Assembly (NCBI GenBank): GCA_015231605.1
Contig: JADGBG010000005.1
Span: 1 to 64,000 of the forward strand
DNA: 64,000 nt
Direction of reading: 5' to 3'
Origin: Alphaproteobacteria bacterium
Lineage (GTDB): Bacteria; Pseudomonadota; Alphaproteobacteria; Rhodospirillales; Magnetovibrionaceae
Of the stretch, positions 23,455-32,248 are shown in pieces. How positions within the stretch are numbered: the first letter of the stretch is position 1; the number at the start of each line of letters is the position of its first letter. A model generated the notes under the pieces. The model was not told the origin of the DNA. It did not search any database and was given only the letters and a program-made list of their open reading frames with translations. The position numbers and the translations under genes are program-made.

Positions 23455-25979
23455 CACCGTCCATCCTCTTCAGTGTTGTCCACGATACGCATCCACGAGG
23501 CCAAACCTCGCGATGCGTCTGTCCGGAAAACCCATTCTCCGTCTTGTTCAGACTGGTGAAACCCGGCGTCCTGAAAAACGCTGCGCGCAGGTGTGTTGCG
23601 ATCCGTTTCTATCACTTCACCGATGACCGCATCCCGGTTGCGGGAACGCGCCTTTTCTATCAGCCAGTACAGTGCGGCGGTTTCAATGCCGCGCCCCAAA
23701 ATTCGACAAGATAGCAAATAGGAGAGCACGACAGCCAGTTTTTCCCCGGTTTCGAGCCTGGGCCGGTCCCAATCAACGATTAGGACCCCAATGTTCTCGA
23801 GAGAGTTGAAGCGGTCTTCCGCTCCGATCACGTAAACCGAAACGCCGCGCTTCACCATGACTTCGAGATCATGACGATCATAACGGCGAGTGGTTGTGTT
23901 GAATTGATTGGTCTTGTTGATCAATTGCACCGTTCTCGCTAGGTTGACCTCGTTCAACGGCGATATGTGCAAGCACGTTTCCAACGATGCGTAATAATCG
24001 TCGATGTTGTCAAAGGCATCGCGGTATCTGCGCGTTTGTGCACGAACGCGATAACTTTCAGCCCGCTGACGATCCTCGGAAGTCAATTCCACACATTCCA
24101 TCCAAGGCGTATCGACAAGTGCCTGGGCATACAGAGCGGGATCGGAAGGCAAATCGAGAACCCTTACTCCCGGAAGATTCCGCCGCATCAATTCACGCTC
24201 AGCCGGGTTATCGTCAATGAACATGACGCTATGGTGCCCCAGATTCAGATCCTCACAGATCTCCTCAAGGTTTTTCCACTTCATCCGCCAATTGATGCGG
24301 TACGCCGACAAGTGTTCGGGACGGATCTTCATATCAGGAAGAGACGCAATCGCATCAAACGCCAAGTCCTCATCGTTCTTGGAACATACAGCCAAAGCCA
24401 CACCCCGTTCTCGATAGCGCAGCAGCAGCTCCTGAAACGCCTTATAGGCATTTCCGGGGAAATCACCGCCCAACTGCAGCCCCGCCTTTCCATCCTCACC
24501 CAACACCCCCCCCCACAAGGTGTTGTCCAGGTCCAGAACAAGCAGACGAACGGTCCGCCCGCTCAACGCCAACACCAACGCGCAGTACTGTCTAGCGAGC
24601 TGCCGGGAAAATCCGTCACTGAACGGAAAGCGCCCCATGAACCACATACGCGCATCCAAAGGCGGACCGTCGTAACGTGTTGCCGCCGTCGCCAAGTCGA
24701 AAAGGGAAACGCCCGTCAGTTGGCCCAGCGCCTCATCAAGGCTATCGTTCATGGCACGGACCATGGCTGCCACGCCGCGATCGTCCCCATGGTCCGCGTG
24801 TCCGAGAGCGGAGGCGCTCATCTGCACGAAGCGGTTGACCACGATATGCGCCCCGCTTTGTTCACGCAACTTCTTGATTTGCTTCAAGTAAACATTAACA
24901 GCGCCATGCACTGCTGCGCTGTCCGTCAGGGCGATGGAGGAAACACCGAGCAAGTCCTCCAAGCGGTCAACAAAGAAAACATAGTCCGGGTCAAAGGTGA
25001 ACAAACCGGAGCCCGGGTCCGCGATCTCTCGTCCTGCCTGACCGAATGGAGGGTGATACAGTTCTATACGCTGATCCGTCACATATTCAGTTAGGGACTG
25101 ATCCAATGCCGACTGTAAAAACGCAACATTGGATGCTCCCAGAATCGCCACCCGCAAAGGCTTTTCACGTTTGGCCCGGTTACGTTCGCGCAATTTGTGG
25201 GATACAACCGTTGGATTTGCGATCAAGCTCAGGGGGTCATCTGCCAGAAGTTCGCGGCACACTGCCGCGATATCACAGCACCTAGCAGATTCCACCCGTC
25301 CGTTCCACAACCCTACGGTCTCTATGGACTGGCGCGCAGACAGCATTTCGACGGCCTGCCCGAATTCATTATCTTCCGATACCGCATAGTCACGCACGAA
25401 CATATCTGCCCGCACATCATCTGCGCCCATACCAAAATCCGCTTGTCCGACAAATGTCTTAAAGTAGCGGTATGGAACATTGGCCTCTTCTTCATAACAA
25501 TGGAATTGCGTGCAACTACGCCAATCACATCCCAGCATGATCACACGTGCACCGATCCGTTCAAATGCCGCCAATTGGGAATCGGGACCAAACGTCGTAG
25601 AATTCGGGGACGCCATAATATCTTCCGCGCGAGGCCCTGCCACGACGTACGAATAGATGGGATGGGGCGTACGCTGGAATTCGTTCAACACCATCGCCCA
25701 ATCGGCCAGAACGCCGACTTCCGAGGCGCTGGATATATGATGGTACGGGGTGCCGCCACACCAGGAAAACGTAAATGCGGGCAACGCAATCGTACGCCCT
25801 TCCTCGATCAAAACGCGCAAGGCGTACAAAAAATCCCACTTGGTAACACCCGCTGGCGGTTGCAAATGTGGCAGCGACGAATGAATCACCAGAACCTGCT
25901 CATCATGCGCGCAAGCTCTGAGTGCGTTTAAAATGCTCTGTCTATAGGAGGGCGCAAACGCCATAATTGAACTCGTCAA
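23454..25979 (-). CDS. AAC(3)-like acyltransferase fused to FkbH-type HAD protein
   Basis: An 841-residue fusion. Residues ~1-265 are an aminoglycoside 3-N-acetyltransferase-type domain (EQVLVIHSSLPHL, IALPAFTFSW, GPDSQLAAFERIGARVIMLG, CTQFHCYEEE with His160 and Glu163 of the catalytic pair). From ~275 comes an FkbH-like protein: LRVAILGASNVAFLQSALDQ, then HAD motif LLVLDLDNTLWGGVLGEDG (Asp483, Asp485) and a GNAT-like C-terminus (SVFQDAGFHQSEQDG). FkbH enzymes load a glyceryl group from 1,3-bisphosphoglycerate onto an ACP, and AAC(3)-fold enzymes N-acylate amino sugars. The next gene supplies an ACP. So it may form a glyceryl or hydroxyacyl thioester and transfer it to a sugar amine. It is coupled to the radical SAM gene upstream (ATGA). 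A drug-resistance role is unlikely. Confidence 0.8.
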   Translation of the reverse strand: MTSSIMAFAPSYRQSILNALRACAHDEQVLVIHSSLPHLQPPAGVTKWDFLYALRVLIEEGRTIALPAFTFSWCGGTPYHHISSASEVGVLADWAMVLNEFQRTPHPIYSYVVAGPRAEDIMASPNSTTFGPDSQLAAFERIGARVIMLGCDWRSCTQFHCYEEEANVPYRYFKTFVGQADFGMGADDVRADMFVRDYAVSEDNEFGQAVEMLSARQSIETVGLWNGRVESARCCDIAAVCRELLADDPLSLIANPTVVSHKLRERNRAKREKPLRVAILGASNVAFLQSALDQSLTEYVTDQRIELYHPPFGQAGREIADPGSGLFTFDPDYVFFVDRLEDLLGVSSIALTDSAAVHGAVNVYLKQIKKLREQSGAHIVVNRFVQMSASALGHADHGDDRGVAAMVRAMNDSLDEALGQLTGVSLFDLATAATRYDGPPLDARMWFMGRFPFSDGFSRQLARQYCALVLALSGRTVRLLVLDLDNTLWGGVLGEDGKAGLQLGGDFPGNAYKAFQELLLRYRERGVALAVCSKNDEDLAFDAIASLPDMKIRPEHLSAYRINWRMKWKNLEEICEDLNLGHHSVMFIDDNPAERELMRRNLPGVRVLDLPSDPALYAQALVDTPWMECVELTSEDRQRAESYRVRAQTRRYRDAFDNIDDYYASLETCLHISPLNEVNLARTVQLINKTNQFNTTTRRYDRHDLEVMVKRGVSVYVIGAEDRFNSLENIGVLIVDWDRPRLETGEKLAVVLSYLLSCRILGRGIETAALYWLIEKARSRNRDAVIGEVIETDRNTPARSVFQDAGFHQSEQDGEWVFRTDASRGLASWMRIVDNTEEDGR

Positions 25980-27148
25980 TCCGAAGGCGAAGCGTGGCCC
26001 TGCTCACGCTTTTTCTTCTGACGCGATGTCAGCTTGTCTTCGGGAGTGTGGAGGTTCACCCCCTTCTCTCCGACGATCTTCGGCACGCTCTTATATCGTC
26101 CCGCCTTGACCCCCGCCTCACCGACATTGACCTCTACCAGTTCACGCACTAGGCCGTACGAGCACTGACGGCACGCCGGAAGATCGTCAAGATACGTATG
26201 GCGGCGGAATGCGTCACGCACCTTGCGGTTTCCTACGCCATGCCAAATTTCATACAGAGAATGTGTATTGCAATCGCCAACGATGGTCTTGGCCGAATAG
26301 TCCGCGCCGCATTGATGCACCCGCCCGTCATAGGCGATATTCAACCGGTTCCAGGGTTTGGAGCACACATAGTAAGGATCGTATTCCAAATCATCTCGGT
26401 CCTCGAAGTCGCGAATATGGTCGGAAATGATGTTGATTCGATCAACGATGCCTTCCCATGCAGCATGGTAAGCATCGGGGTCATTTTCCACCGCGCTCAT
26501 AACAGATTGGACACGCAGCAAAGGCTTGGACAGCCCCTTGGAATCGCGATACTCCTTCATGTGGCGTACGCGCTTGATCGTCTCCTCGAACACGGCTGGT
26601 TGGCGGATTTCGTTATAGACCTCACCCACGCCGTCGGCGGAGATACTCAGCCAGTCCAGGCCGGCGTCGACAAACTGCTCCGCGATCTTCGCATTCAGCA
26701 GTTCGGCATTGCTGAGAAACGCAACCTCCTTGATCCCTTTGTCCTTTGCATATCTGACCATGTCGACGATCCGCTTGTTCAACAAGGGTTCTCCCCGCCA
26801 GCTGAGCTTGATTGAATACACATGACGCCGTGCCGCTTCATCAATGATCTTGGTGTAAAGCTCCCACTTCATCGTACCCTTGAGGTTGTCAGGCATGTAC
26901 GTCGTGTAGCACATCGGACATCGCATCTGGCACGAACTGGCGGCCTCCACGTCAATGTGGGAAGGAAAGGCAGGAACTATCATCAGTTTGGGGAAAATAC
27001 GGAACTTTATCCGATCAACGATATGAGCCCAGATATTTCCCTGTGCGATGAAGTAGGCCAGATCCTTGCGCCACCCCCCAACCGTGAAATAATCCGGCTC
27101 GAACTTGAAGTAGTTACTGAAGAAGGATTGGATTTTTTTTGCCAACAC
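25976..27148 (-). CDS. Radical SAM/SPASM domain protein
   Basis: A 390-residue protein. The cluster-binding motif is DVEAASSCQMRCPMCYTTYM (CxxxCxxC), followed by SIKLSWRGEPLLNKRIVDMV and LDWLSISADGVGEVYNEIRQ of the barrel. The C-terminal part contains RLNIAYDGRVHQCGADYSAK and LPACRQCSYGLVRELVEV, a SPASM/twitch-like auxiliary cluster region. The N-terminus (LAKKIQSFFSNYFKFEPDYF) may be a membrane-proximal helix. It is coupled to the AAC(3)-FkbH gene by a 4-bp overlap and preceded by an SpsF-like gene with an 11-bp gap, so it is probably part of the same pathway. Its substrate is unknown. Confidence 0.8.
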   Translation of the reverse strand: MLAKKIQSFFSNYFKFEPDYFTVGGWRKDLAYFIAQGNIWAHIVDRIKFRIFPKLMIVPAFPSHIDVEAASSCQMRCPMCYTTYMPDNLKGTMKWELYTKIIDEAARRHVYSIKLSWRGEPLLNKRIVDMVRYAKDKGIKEVAFLSNAELLNAKIAEQFVDAGLDWLSISADGVGEVYNEIRQPAVFEETIKRVRHMKEYRDSKGLSKPLLRVQSVMSAVENDPDAYHAAWEGIVDRINIISDHIRDFEDRDDLEYDPYYVCSKPWNRLNIAYDGRVHQCGADYSAKTIVGDCNTHSLYEIWHGVGNRKVRDAFRRHTYLDDLPACRQCSYGLVRELVEVNVGEAGVKAGRYKSVPKIVGEKGVNLHTPEDKLTSRQKKKREQGHASPSD

Positions 27149-27159
27149 GAGGGGGCTCC

Positions 27160-27921
27160 TTAAAGTGGATCGTCGCGATATTGCTTCCAGAGCCGTGGAA
27201 CGTTTTGATTGGACGTGCGCAGTTCTGGGTTCGCATCCAAGAAGGCAATGATTTCGTCAAGCGTGAAATTGTCACGCCCCCCGAAATGAACGACGATGGC
27301 ATCAATGACCCGAGCATCCTGGAGTGTATCAACCTCGATTTCCAGTTCAGGTCGACGCTGCGCTCCGCCGGCTTCTACGTTGAGAACCCCGTATAGCTTG
27401 GGGTTCTGGCGAATGTAAAGTGTACCGTGTTCCCGAATGGCAGGATCGTTCGCGCGTTGGGCCGAATCACGCAGGGCATCGACACGGAAGACTTCGACCT
27501 CCATACCCGGCGGAAATGTCGTCACCAAGTCGTTACCCACAAAATCGAGTGATTTCTCAAACAAGAAACGCTTCACCATGGCATCAACTATCGCTGGATC
27601 CAGCAACGGGGCATCCCCGAAAGCCAAAACACCTATGTCTGCTCCCTGGCTATCCAAAGCTCCCAACAACCTGCCCAGAACATCATTTTCGTCACCGCGA
27701 AAACAAGCCACGTTTCGCGTCGCACAATACAATTCGACCGGATCGTTTTCCGGATTTTCGGAGGTCGCGACAACAATGCCGTCAATACTCCGGCATCGCA
27801 TCAGACGGTCGAGCAAATGCCCCAACAGTGGTTTCCCACAGATTGGCATCAGCATTTTTCCAGGCAACCGGGACGACCCCATTCGGACTGGGACGACAGC
27901 GATGATGCGTTTTCGGCTCAT
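27160..27921 (-). CDS. SpsF/KdsB-like nucleotidyltransferase
   Basis: A 253-residue protein of the SpsF/CMP-Kdo synthetase superfamily. AVVPVRMGSSRLPGKMLMPI is the nucleotide-binding signature; LLGHLLDRLMRCRSIDGIVV and VLAFGDAPLLDPAIVDAMVK follow. SpsF proteins occur beside NeuB in many polysaccharide loci and are thought to activate an ulosonate as a CMP-sugar. This copy overlaps the DUF4910 gene by 4 bp (ATGA) and belongs to the run NeuB, DUF4910, SpsF. It is therefore the likely partner of the full-length synthase at 29.3 kb, distinct from the NeuA at 11.3 kb. Confidence 0.75.
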   Translation of the reverse strand: MSRKRIIAVVPVRMGSSRLPGKMLMPICGKPLLGHLLDRLMRCRSIDGIVVATSENPENDPVELYCATRNVACFRGDENDVLGRLLGALDSQGADIGVLAFGDAPLLDPAIVDAMVKRFLFEKSLDFVGNDLVTTFPPGMEVEVFRVDALRDSAQRANDPAIREHGTLYIRQNPKLYGVLNVEAGGAQRRPELEIEVDTLQDARVIDAIVVHFGGRDNFTLDEIIAFLDANPELRTSNQNVPRLWKQYRDDPL

Positions 27922-29264
27922 CGTGCATTGACCTCCTGAATTTCCTCAAGAAGTCCGTTTTCAACCAACTTCACCGCCGCAACACACAAGTTTGAATAGG
28001 GCTGTGCCGAACGTTCGGCGATATCGACCATGTCCATGGTTCCATCGGCCAAAAACATCATCCAAGTCAAAGCATCAACTTCAGCCTCGATACTCATGGC
28101 GCATTTCTTGACGTTACCGAATTGATTATGCGCCCCGCCAATTTGGGGATACAGACCACGCTTTCCCAATTGTGGCTCGCAATAGGGCATGGTGGTTTTG
28201 AAGACCCTATTTCGCTCTAAAATCTCTATCGCGTCGATGTACATTTTGAGGGTAGACAGAAGGTTTTCCCCAGTCACGAAATCAGGATCATCCAGGGACG
28301 TATGATAGTATGCATAGTCGTAATACTTGTCCTTGGCGATGGTGCACATGGGAATGCGAAATGCAGGCATTGAATATTGCCGCTCATCGGACCCATCCGG
28401 AGCGAAGGGTCTCAACCACGGTTCAATCCCCGCATCGCGGAATGCCAGCTTGACCGCACGGTCAATCAAATGGTCTCCGAGAAACGTTTCCTTGTAAGCC
28501 AAGGGCCCCGGTCCGCCGCAACACGACAGCACGAACCCACCTTCTAGGTTTTTCATGGCCAACTCGTTGTGCGCCAGATAGCTAATCGCGCCGATTGTTT
28601 CCGGGACCCATACAATTCGATAACTGTGGTGAAGTTCTTCTTTTTGCGATAGATAACGGTTGAGAAAAGCCGTCAGCACTACCCCCGACTGATTGTCGTT
28701 GGCCATCCACGGATGGCAGCAATAGGTGGACAGAAAGAATTCTCTGCCGGATGTTCCCCTTAACAACTTTTCGCCAAAGTTCAGAACCCCGTCTTCAAGT
28801 GTGCTGTCTATCACAACATGGTACCGCGCGTTCCGGTCCATGGCTTCGAGCTGCTTTTGCGTCAAGCAGAACCCCCAGTTTTCCCTATAATAACTGGTCC
28901 GATACGGGATCGCATCGGGCAAGTTTGGCAAGGTGTGAAGGTGCGGCTCCAAATCAGCAAACGCCATTTCTTCACAGACCGGCACGCTGTATCCAACCAC
29001 ATGCAAACCATTCCGCCGAAAGTCGACCACCCGTTGTCCGTCTAAGGTGGAGATATGAGCGTCACGAATATTCCATTCCCGTGGGATCTGCCAGTCGTAA
29101 ACCTGTGCGCCGGACGGATATTCCTGAATCTCAAGATCAGCGACCTCCTGAACGACCCTCAAGGTTTCCCGCACTCCATCCCCAGTCAAAGAGCGGGTGA
29201 TTGGATACAGCCGCTTCAACAGGCTGTGCAGTTCCGCAGCCGACGGGAGAATAGGTCCCTTCAC
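27918..29264 (-). CDS. DUF4910 / aminopeptidase-like zinc protein
   Basis: A 448-residue protein of the DUF4910 family (M28-related aminopeptidase fold with a C-terminal winged helix). Candidate zinc ligands are His and Asp in FLSTYCCHPWMANDNQSGVV, Glu in RIVWVPETIGAISYL, and His in YDYAYYHTSLDDPD. GTG at 29262-29264 is preferred because GGAGG sits 7 nt upstream and the start overlaps the NeuB stop (GTGA); the longer frame starts at another GTG. Its presence among ulosonic acid genes is recurrent but the role is unknown; it may remove or add an amide group on the sugar, or process a precursor. The C-terminal YSNLCVAAVKLVENGLLEEI is helix-turn-helix-like. Confidence 0.75.
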   Translation of the reverse strand: MKGPILPSAAELHSLLKRLYPITRSLTGDGVRETLRVVQEVADLEIQEYPSGAQVYDWQIPREWNIRDAHISTLDGQRVVDFRRNGLHVVGYSVPVCEEMAFADLEPHLHTLPNLPDAIPYRTSYYRENWGFCLTQKQLEAMDRNARYHVVIDSTLEDGVLNFGEKLLRGTSGREFFLSTYCCHPWMANDNQSGVVLTAFLNRYLSQKEELHHSYRIVWVPETIGAISYLAHNELAMKNLEGGFVLSCCGGPGPLAYKETFLGDHLIDRAVKLAFRDAGIEPWLRPFAPDGSDERQYSMPAFRIPMCTIAKDKYYDYAYYHTSLDDPDFVTGENLLSTLKMYIDAIEILERNRVFKTTMPYCEPQLGKRGLYPQIGGAHNQFGNVKKCAMSIEAEVDALTWMMFLADGTMDMVDIAERSAQPYSNLCVAAVKLVENGLLEEIQEVNAR

Positions 29265-30316
29265 ACCAGCTCCTCCCACTGCAATATGTGGTCTTCTTCC
29301 AGGTCAATCCGCACCTTGCGGCCGATAACCTCGTCCCAATGCACGGGACTAATGCCATGGGCTGGGCGTTTGTAGGTAATGTCAATCTCATGGATCGTTT
29401 CACCGGTCTTCAGCGCCCGCTCAAGAACGATGGAACGCCTAGCGTGTTGGCGCGCGGGGGCCTCATCCGGTAGCGGCATCTTCGTCGAGAAGCCGTTCAC
29501 CGTGCACAACAGATCAATGTTATGGATAAATTTTTTCAGGTCCTCGACATCCATGGCATGATAATGGTCGTTACCCGGAAGGGACTTGTCGTGCGTGAAA
29601 TGCTTTTCCAACACCACTGCGCCCTTTAGCCAAGCAGCAGACAAAATCAGCATGCGATCATCCGGCAACGTGTGGTCGGAATATCCGACCAACACATCTG
29701 GATACGCGCGACGCAAGCCGCGAATCATATTGAGGTGCGCGTTTTCATTGGGACAGGGGTAATTCAGGACGCAGTGAAGAAGCGCAAAATCCCTGCATCC
29801 CGCTTTCTTCAATGTGAACACGGCAGTGTCGATTTCACCCAAGGTTGACGCCCCAGTAGACAAAACCACCGGCTTGCCCTTGCTCGCCACTTGGCGCAAC
29901 AATGGCACGTTGGTGAGGTCGGCTGATGCAATCTTGTGGAACGGCACCAAGGGATCCAGGAATTCAACCGCATTGGAATCGAACGGGGTAGACAGGAAAT
30001 CGATTTCCACGTCGCGACAATGGTCGGCCAGCGCCACGTATTCGTCGGGGCCGAACATGTCGTATTTCTGAAACAGCTTGTGTTGGCTGGTGGTCGGTTC
30101 CTTGGCCGTATCCCAGTAAGCCGGGCTGTGCCTGGAGGCGATCCTGTCGGCTTTGTAGGTCTGAAACTTGGCGGCGTCCGCGCCCCCTTCCTTGCACAGA
30201 TCAATCAAACGCCGAGCGATGTCCATGGAGCCTTCGTGATTGACGCCGATTTCGGCGATCACGTAGGGGCGGCTGTCTCTACTGACATGCCTGCGTCCCA
30301 ACGTCATGTCTTTCAT
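29261..30316 (-). CDS. neuB: NeuB-family ulosonic acid synthase with SAF domain
   Basis: A 351-residue full-length synthase. The barrel shows YVIAEIGVNHEGSMDIARRL, DAAKFQTYKADRIAS, EIDFLSTPFDSNAVEFLDPL, FHKIASADLTNVPLLRQVA, VVLSTGASTLGEIDTAV and LVGYSDHTLPDDRMLILSAA. The C-terminal SAF domain is present (RRSIVLERALKTGETIHEID followed by TYKRPAHGISPVHW and VIGRKV). It condenses PEP with an aldose (mannosamine-type or other) to an ulosonic acid. It follows the DegT gene with a 4-bp overlap and precedes DUF4910 and SpsF. It shares little with the first NeuB beyond the family core, so the two probably make different acids. Confidence 0.85.
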   Translation of the reverse strand: MKDMTLGRRHVSRDSRPYVIAEIGVNHEGSMDIARRLIDLCKEGGADAAKFQTYKADRIASRHSPAYWDTAKEPTTSQHKLFQKYDMFGPDEYVALADHCRDVEIDFLSTPFDSNAVEFLDPLVPFHKIASADLTNVPLLRQVASKGKPVVLSTGASTLGEIDTAVFTLKKAGCRDFALLHCVLNYPCPNENAHLNMIRGLRRAYPDVLVGYSDHTLPDDRMLILSAAWLKGAVVLEKHFTHDKSLPGNDHYHAMDVEDLKKFIHNIDLLCTVNGFSTKMPLPDEAPARQHARRSIVLERALKTGETIHEIDITYKRPAHGISPVHWDEVIGRKVRIDLEEDHILQWEELV

Positions 30317-31527
30317 TGCATATTTCCTTCGCGCAGTTGATCCAACGCCTGACGAGTCATGTCGATCATGGTGGCGAATTCCCCATCACTCATCCAATGA
30401 TGAAATGGAAACGACACCATATTGTCGAAGAATTTGTCTGTTTCTGGACAGTTCGCCACACCGAAACCAGCCTTTTTAAACATCGGATAGCGATAAAGTG
30501 GGTGATATTGGACCACCGTCTTGATGCCGTAGGTGTACGCCAGCAGCGCCAGCAGGTCATCTCTCGTCGCGCCGTATTCTGCACCGTCGTAACGCACCGC
30601 CATTAGGTGCCATGCATGACCGCACCCGTCGGGCTGGCTTTGAAAAACCAACTCGGGATAGTCGCGAAAAGCCTCAATGAAACGTTTTGCACGATTGGCG
30701 CGTTCGCTGTTGATAACATCGAGACGTCTAATCAATTGCGTGCCGAGTGCGCACTGGACTTCCCCGATGCAAAAGTTATAGGGCCACAATCCCTCAACGT
30801 CGAAATCTACGTTACTCATGGCCGGGATCCAATAATGTGCCCGTTCCCCCCTATACGGCCGCATCCCATTGTGGCGCAGGCCAGGCGTTAAGACGGCAAA
30901 GGCGTCGGACTTCATCGTCAGCATGCCGCCTTCCCCCAAAGTCGAGATGTTCTTATGCGTATGGAAGCTAAAGCATCCAAAATCTCCAATGGCACCAGCC
31001 CGCCTTCCCTTGTACTGCGCACCGGCGGCCTGTGCGGCATCCTCAATAACCAGAAACCCATGCCGAGTTGCCAGGCCCATAATTGGATCCATGTCACACA
31101 TCAGTCCATACAAATGAACCACAACAACAACTTTGGTGGAGGACGTGATCAAAGGTTCGATAGTTTGGGCGGTGATAACGCGCGTTGAAGGGTTGATATC
31201 GGCCCAAATCAATTTCGCGCCGGTGCGAGCAAACGGAATAGCCGTAGCAGCAAACGTATGAGCAGGGAGAATCACTTCATCCCCGGGACCGATGCCGGAC
31301 AACAAGGCCGACAATTCCAAAGCCGCCGTGCAACTGGAAACGGCGAACGCATGGTTGGCACCGCAATAGTCCTTAAACGCGTCTTCAAACTCTACCTGAT
31401 AATGCCCCTGTGTCAGAGGATCTGCCTCGGCCATAACGCGGGCCACCGTCATGATTTCCTCTTCCGTATAGGCAAGGCCACGTCCGCTCCAGTTGACCTT
31501 CATCGTATTTTGATCTCTCACGTCCAT
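30313..31527 (-). CDS. DegT/DnrJ/EryC1/StrS aminotransferase (KdnA-like?)
   Basis: A 404-residue PLP sugar aminotransferase. Motifs are CTAALELSALLSGIGPGDEV, ILPAHTFAATAIPFARTGAK, VIEDAAQAAGAQYKGRRAG (Asp163 binding the pyridine N) and CFSFHTHKNISTLGEGG (Schiff-base Lys192). I start at ATG 31527 (MDVRDQNT), which has AGGA 5 nt upstream; 31503 is also possible. One gene away is a KdnB-like alcohol dehydrogenase. In Shewanella, KdnB oxidises Kdo at C8 and the aminotransferase KdnA aminates it. This gene could be the aminating partner here, for Kdo or for the NeuB product. It is coupled to neuB. Confidence 0.8.
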   Translation of the reverse strand: MDVRDQNTMKVNWSGRGLAYTEEEIMTVARVMAEADPLTQGHYQVEFEDAFKDYCGANHAFAVSSCTAALELSALLSGIGPGDEVILPAHTFAATAIPFARTGAKLIWADINPSTRVITAQTIEPLITSSTKVVVVVHLYGLMCDMDPIMGLATRHGFLVIEDAAQAAGAQYKGRRAGAIGDFGCFSFHTHKNISTLGEGGMLTMKSDAFAVLTPGLRHNGMRPYRGERAHYWIPAMSNVDFDVEGLWPYNFCIGEVQCALGTQLIRRLDVINSERANRAKRFIEAFRDYPELVFQSQPDGCGHAWHLMAVRYDGAEYGATRDDLLALLAYTYGIKTVVQYHPLYRYPMFKKAGFGVANCPETDKFFDNMVSFPFHHWMSDGEFATMIDMTRQALDQLREGNMQ

Positions 31528-31562
31528 ATGCTTCCTAAAGGATGGCATGGTGGTTGGCATTA

Positions 31563-32219
31563 CTACCGACCAAACTTTTCCTGCAACTTGGTTTCGTATC
31601 GATCATAAACCGACTTGTTGTTGGTCATGTTTCCTTCGTGCTTGCGATACCGATATAGCGGCAATGCGACCCGGTGGATTTCATACTTCTCCAGAAAGCG
31701 TTTCCGCAATTCCTGATCCTCATGCATCAGGAAAGTTTCGTCATAAAGGCCGATGCTGATAAGCAAATCCGTCCGAAACATGATGCCGCAGCCAATGGGC
31801 TGTTCTATGCAATTGACGCGATCTAGCACTTTTTCATTTTCATCAATCAAAAGATAATCACACGCAACGGCATCCCACTCCATGTTGTCTTCAAGGAATT
31901 GGCTCAAAACATACAAATAGTCGGATCGCACGTAATCGTCGGCGTCAACGCGAACGACGAATTTACCCCGGGCCTGCTTGATGGCCACGTTGAGCGATGC
32001 AGGCAGCCCCATGTTCTTTTCATTGTGATGCTGCAGGATTTGGTCAGCAAATAGCCCCATGGCATAGGCTGTCCGGTCTTCGCTGGCGTCGTTTACGACA
32101 AGGATTTCATATTCGTCATCCGGCAGGCTCTGAGCCAAAAGTGAACGGATAGCCCGCCCGATATGGCGTTCTTCGTTGTAAGCCGGAATAATCACTGAAA
32201 TGTTAGGTATTTTTGTCAT
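31563..32219 (-). CDS. Glycosyltransferase family 2
   Basis: A 218-residue GT-A glycosyltransferase. ISVIIPAYNEERHIGRAIRS, YEILVVNDASEDRTAY and the DxD-type FVVRVDADDYVRSDYLYVLS are intact. CGIMFRTDLLISIGLYDETF with LMHEDQELRKRFL is the acceptor-binding ED motif. It is short and has no transmembrane segment. It sits between the DegT aminotransferase and the KdnB-like gene; such a placement suggests that it transfers the sugar made by this group. A gap of 29 bp separates it from the KdnB-like gene. Confidence 0.85.
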   Translation of the reverse strand: MTKIPNISVIIPAYNEERHIGRAIRSLLAQSLPDDEYEILVVNDASEDRTAYAMGLFADQILQHHNEKNMGLPASLNVAIKQARGKFVVRVDADDYVRSDYLYVLSQFLEDNMEWDAVACDYLLIDENEKVLDRVNCIEQPIGCGIMFRTDLLISIGLYDETFLMHEDQELRKRFLEKYEIHRVALPLYRYRKHEGNMTNNKSVYDRYETKLQEKFGR

Positions 32220-32248
32220 TTGATACTCGCACCCTGCGTTAGGGGGGG

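Noticed and set aside
25100-25979. AAC(3)-like domain read as an aminoglycoside resistance gene
   Set aside because: It is fused to FkbH and lies in a glycan operon; the AAC(3) fold also covers sugar N-acyltransferases, so resistance is not supported.
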